Source: Christensenella minuta
Lineage (GTDB): Bacteria > Bacillota > Clostridia > Christensenellales > Christensenellaceae
NCBI RefSeq assembly: GCF_003628755.1
Contig: NZ_CP029256.1
Location: 2,561,585-2,625,584 of the forward strand
Length of the DNA: 64,000 nucleotides
Direction of reading: 5' to 3'
In this document: positions 62,205 through 64,000 of the stretch, piece by piece
How the letters are laid out: every line of letters begins with the position of its first letter
Numbering within the stretch: the first letter of the stretch is position 1
The notes under the pieces: generated by a model
Told to the model about the DNA's origin: nothing
Database searches by the model: none
Seen by the model: the letters and a program-made list of their open reading frames with translations, nothing else
Program-made: the position numbers and the translations under genes

Positions 62205-64000
62205 ATGAGTAAAATCGATAAGCTTGCCGTCAATACCATCCGCGTACTTTCGGCCGAAGCGATCCAGAAAGCAAACAGCGGCCATCCGGGCCTGCCGCTC
62301 GGTTCCGCTCCCATGGCGTATACGCTGTGGTCCAAGTACTTAAAGCATAACCCGAAAGACCCCAAATGGGAAAACCGTGACCGTTTTATCCTCAGCGCGG
62401 GGCACGCGTCCATGCTGCTGTATTCCCTGCTGCATATGTTCGGCTATCAGGTTTCGATGGAAGATATCAAAAACTTCCGCCAGTGGGAATCGGTAACGCC
62501 GGGCCACCCGGAATATGGCCTGACGGACGGCGTGGAAGCGACCTCCGGCCCGCTCGGCCAGGGCATCGCGATGGCGGTCGGCTTCGCGATGGCGGAAGCG
62601 CACCTTGCGGCGGAATTCAACAAGCCGGGCTATAATGTGGTGGACCACTACACCTATGCCTTAACGGGCGACGGCTGCCTGCAGGAAGGCGTTTCCGGCG
62701 AGGCAAGCTCCTTTGCGGGCACGCAGAAGCTCGGGAAACTCATCGTGCTGTACGATAAGAACGATATCACCATCGAGGGCAACATCGACTGCGCCTTCGA
62801 CGAAGATGTGAAAAAGCGCTATAAAGCCTATGGCTGGCAGGTGCTCGAGGTAGAGGACGGCAACGAGGATATGAAAGCCATCGCCGCCGCGATCGAAGAA
62901 GCCAAGGAAGAGAAGGAAAGGCCGTCCCTCATCATCGTCAAGACGGCCATCGCATACGGCTGCCCGGCAAAGCAGGGCAGCGAATCGAGCCACGGTTCGC
63001 CGCTCGGCCAGGATAATATCGACGCGATGAAGAAGAACCTCGGCTGGGAGTACGAAGAAGCCTTCGTGGTTCCGGAAGAGGTGAAAAAGCACATCGCGGA
63101 GCTTCAGGAAGTCTATTCCGCGGAGGAAGCGCAGTGGAAAGACCTGTTTGCAAAATACGAAAAGGAATATCCGGAACTCGCGGCGCAGTATAAGGCCTAT
63201 CACTTGCCCGTTTCGGAAGATATATTCGACGACGCATATTGGGATTTTGAAGATAAACCGATGGCGACGAGGGATTGCTCGAACGTAATCATCAACCGCC
63301 TTGCGGCGAAGCTTCCGAACCTCATGGGCGGCAGCGCGGACCTCGGCCCGGCGAACAAATCCACCATGAAGGAGCGCGCGTGGTTCTCGCCGCAGGACCG
63401 CACGGGCACGAACGTACACTTCGGCATCCGCGAATTCGCGATGGCGGCGATGTGCAACGGCATGATGCTGCACGGCGGCGTCCGCCCCTACTGCGCGACC
63501 TTCCTCGTATTCAGCGATTATATGAAGAGCGCGATCCGCATGTCCGCGCTGATGAAGCTCCCGGTCACCTATGTGCTGTCGCACGATTCCATCGGCGTAG
63601 GCGAAGACGGCGCGACGCACGAGCCGATCGAGCATCTCGCGGCGCTGCGTGCAACGCCGGGCGTGTATATGTGGCGTCCCGCGGACGGGCACGAAACGGC
63701 CGCGGCCTATAAGGCTGCAATGACGAAGAACGCGCCCGCGGCAGTCGCGCTTTCCCGCCAGAACCTTCCGCTTATGAAAGAGACGGGCGAGGGCGCTCTG
63801 CGCGGCGCTTACATCTTAAAGGATGGCGGCGGGACTCCGGATGTGATCCTGATCGGCACGGGCAGCGAGGTGGAACTTTGCATGAACGCTGCGGAAGAGC
63901 TCAAGAAAGACGGCGTATCCGCGCGCGTGGTCTCCATGCCCTGCATGGACCTGTTCGAGGAACAGGATGCCGCATATAAAGAGAGCGTGCTTCCGGGTGC
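62205..64000 (+). CDS. tkt: transketolase (3' end outside the window)
   Basis: 598 codons are visible of a family of about 660. Transketolase moves two-carbon ketol units in the pentose phosphate pathway using [20 protein letters not shown], the TPP motif [13 protein letters not shown] with [16 protein letters not shown], and the pyrimidine-half [21 protein letters not shown] and [14 protein letters not shown] are all intact. AGGAGG precedes the ATG at 62205. The frame is open to the last base, so the gene is cut by the window edge and not truncated. Confidence 0.97.
   Translation, partial: MSKIDKLAVNTIRVLSAEAIQKANSGHPGLPLGSAPMAYTLWSKYLKHNPKDPKWENRDRFILSAGHASMLLYSLLHMFGYQVSMEDIKNFRQWESVTPGHPEYGLTDGVEATSGPLGQGIAMAVGFAMAEAHLAAEFNKPGYNVVDHYTYALTGDGCLQEGVSGEASSFAGTQKLGKLIVLYDKNDITIEGNIDCAFDEDVKKRYKAYGWQVLEVEDGNEDMKAIAAAIEEAKEEKERPSLIIVKTAIAYGCPAKQGSESSHGSPLGQDNIDAMKKNLGWEYEEAFVVPEEVKKHIAELQEVYSAEEAQWKDLFAKYEKEYPELAAQYKAYHLPVSEDIFDDAYWDFEDKPMATRDCSNVIINRLAAKLPNLMGGSADLGPANKSTMKERAWFSPQDRTGTNVHFGIREFAMAAMCNGMMLHGGVRPYCATFLVFSDYMKSAIRMSALMKLPVTYVLSHDSIGVGEDGATHEPIEHLAALRATPGVYMWRPADGHETAAAYKAAMTKNAPAAVALSRQNLPLMKETGEGALRGAYILKDGGGTPDVILIGTGSEVELCMNAAEELKKDGVSARVVSMPCMDLFEEQDAAYKESVLPG

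Overview
The window reads as a chromosomal segment of an anaerobic Bacillota (Firmicutes), most likely class Clostridia. Supporting signs are AGGAGG ribosome binding sites, sigma-A promoters with frequent TGn-extended -10 boxes, an isoleucine T-box, Spo0A, a SpoVB/YtgP-type flippase, KtrAB, ATP-dependent PEP carboxykinase, an oxygen-sensitive glycyl radical enzyme and c-di-GMP proteins. Most genes are G+C-rich. The block at about 8.9-11.5 kb is clearly A+T-rich and looks acquired. A Christensenellales-like host is a guess, not a conclusion.

Layout. 0-3 kb (minus): an operon of a hexulose-6-phosphate synthase-type lyase, a DeoR regulator and an iron alcohol dehydrogenase. 3-8.2 kb (plus): an EEP-family phosphatase/nuclease, a zincin, an M23 lipoprotein and leuS. 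8.4-11.9 kb: tRNA-Ser(GGA) followed by an island with a C5 DNA methyltransferase and a Vsr-HNH fusion protein, bracketed by perfect 123-bp repeats that carry a copy of the tRNA 3' end. 11.9-18.5 kb (minus): a catabolic operon of DeoR regulator, glycyl radical enzyme activase, glycyl radical enzyme, MDR dehydrogenase and PfkB kinase. 18.7-26.9 kb (plus): a small protein, a large repeat-rich surface protein, a zinc ribbon, a membrane GGDEF-EAL protein and a flippase. 27-32.7 kb (plus): a terminated leader RNA, then a ribose-type ABC importer with cupin and dehydrogenase genes. 32.8-35.3 kb (plus): an ANTAR response regulator and an unusual kinase whose N-terminus is a dead copy of a sugar ABC ATPase.

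35.5-46.6 kb: a ferritin-like protein, ktrAB, spo0A, a cluster of DnaA-box-like sites, a PadR/membrane-protein pair, a HAD phosphatase, pckA, rsmA and a G5/3D cell-wall protein. 46.9-64 kb: a class B penicillin-binding protein, a Cys-rich protein, serC-serA, rarA, a 1293-residue GGDEF/EAL/PAS protein, T-box-controlled ileS, a frameshifted ribbon-helix-helix remnant and transketolase, cut by the window edge.

The best candidate for an undescribed system is the ABC importer plus the ANTAR regulator and the pseudo-ABC-ATPase histidine kinase. HisKA_2/ANTAR pairs such as EutW/EutV act by RNA antitermination. Here a strong promoter, a hairpin with an ANTAR-like hexaloop and an intrinsic terminator lie directly upstream of the importer, so a substrate- or transport-sensing antitermination circuit is plausible but unproven. 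The second candidate is the Vsr-HNH restriction-repair fusion on its tRNA-linked repeat island. The third is the glycyl radical operon, whose substrate cannot be read from sequence.
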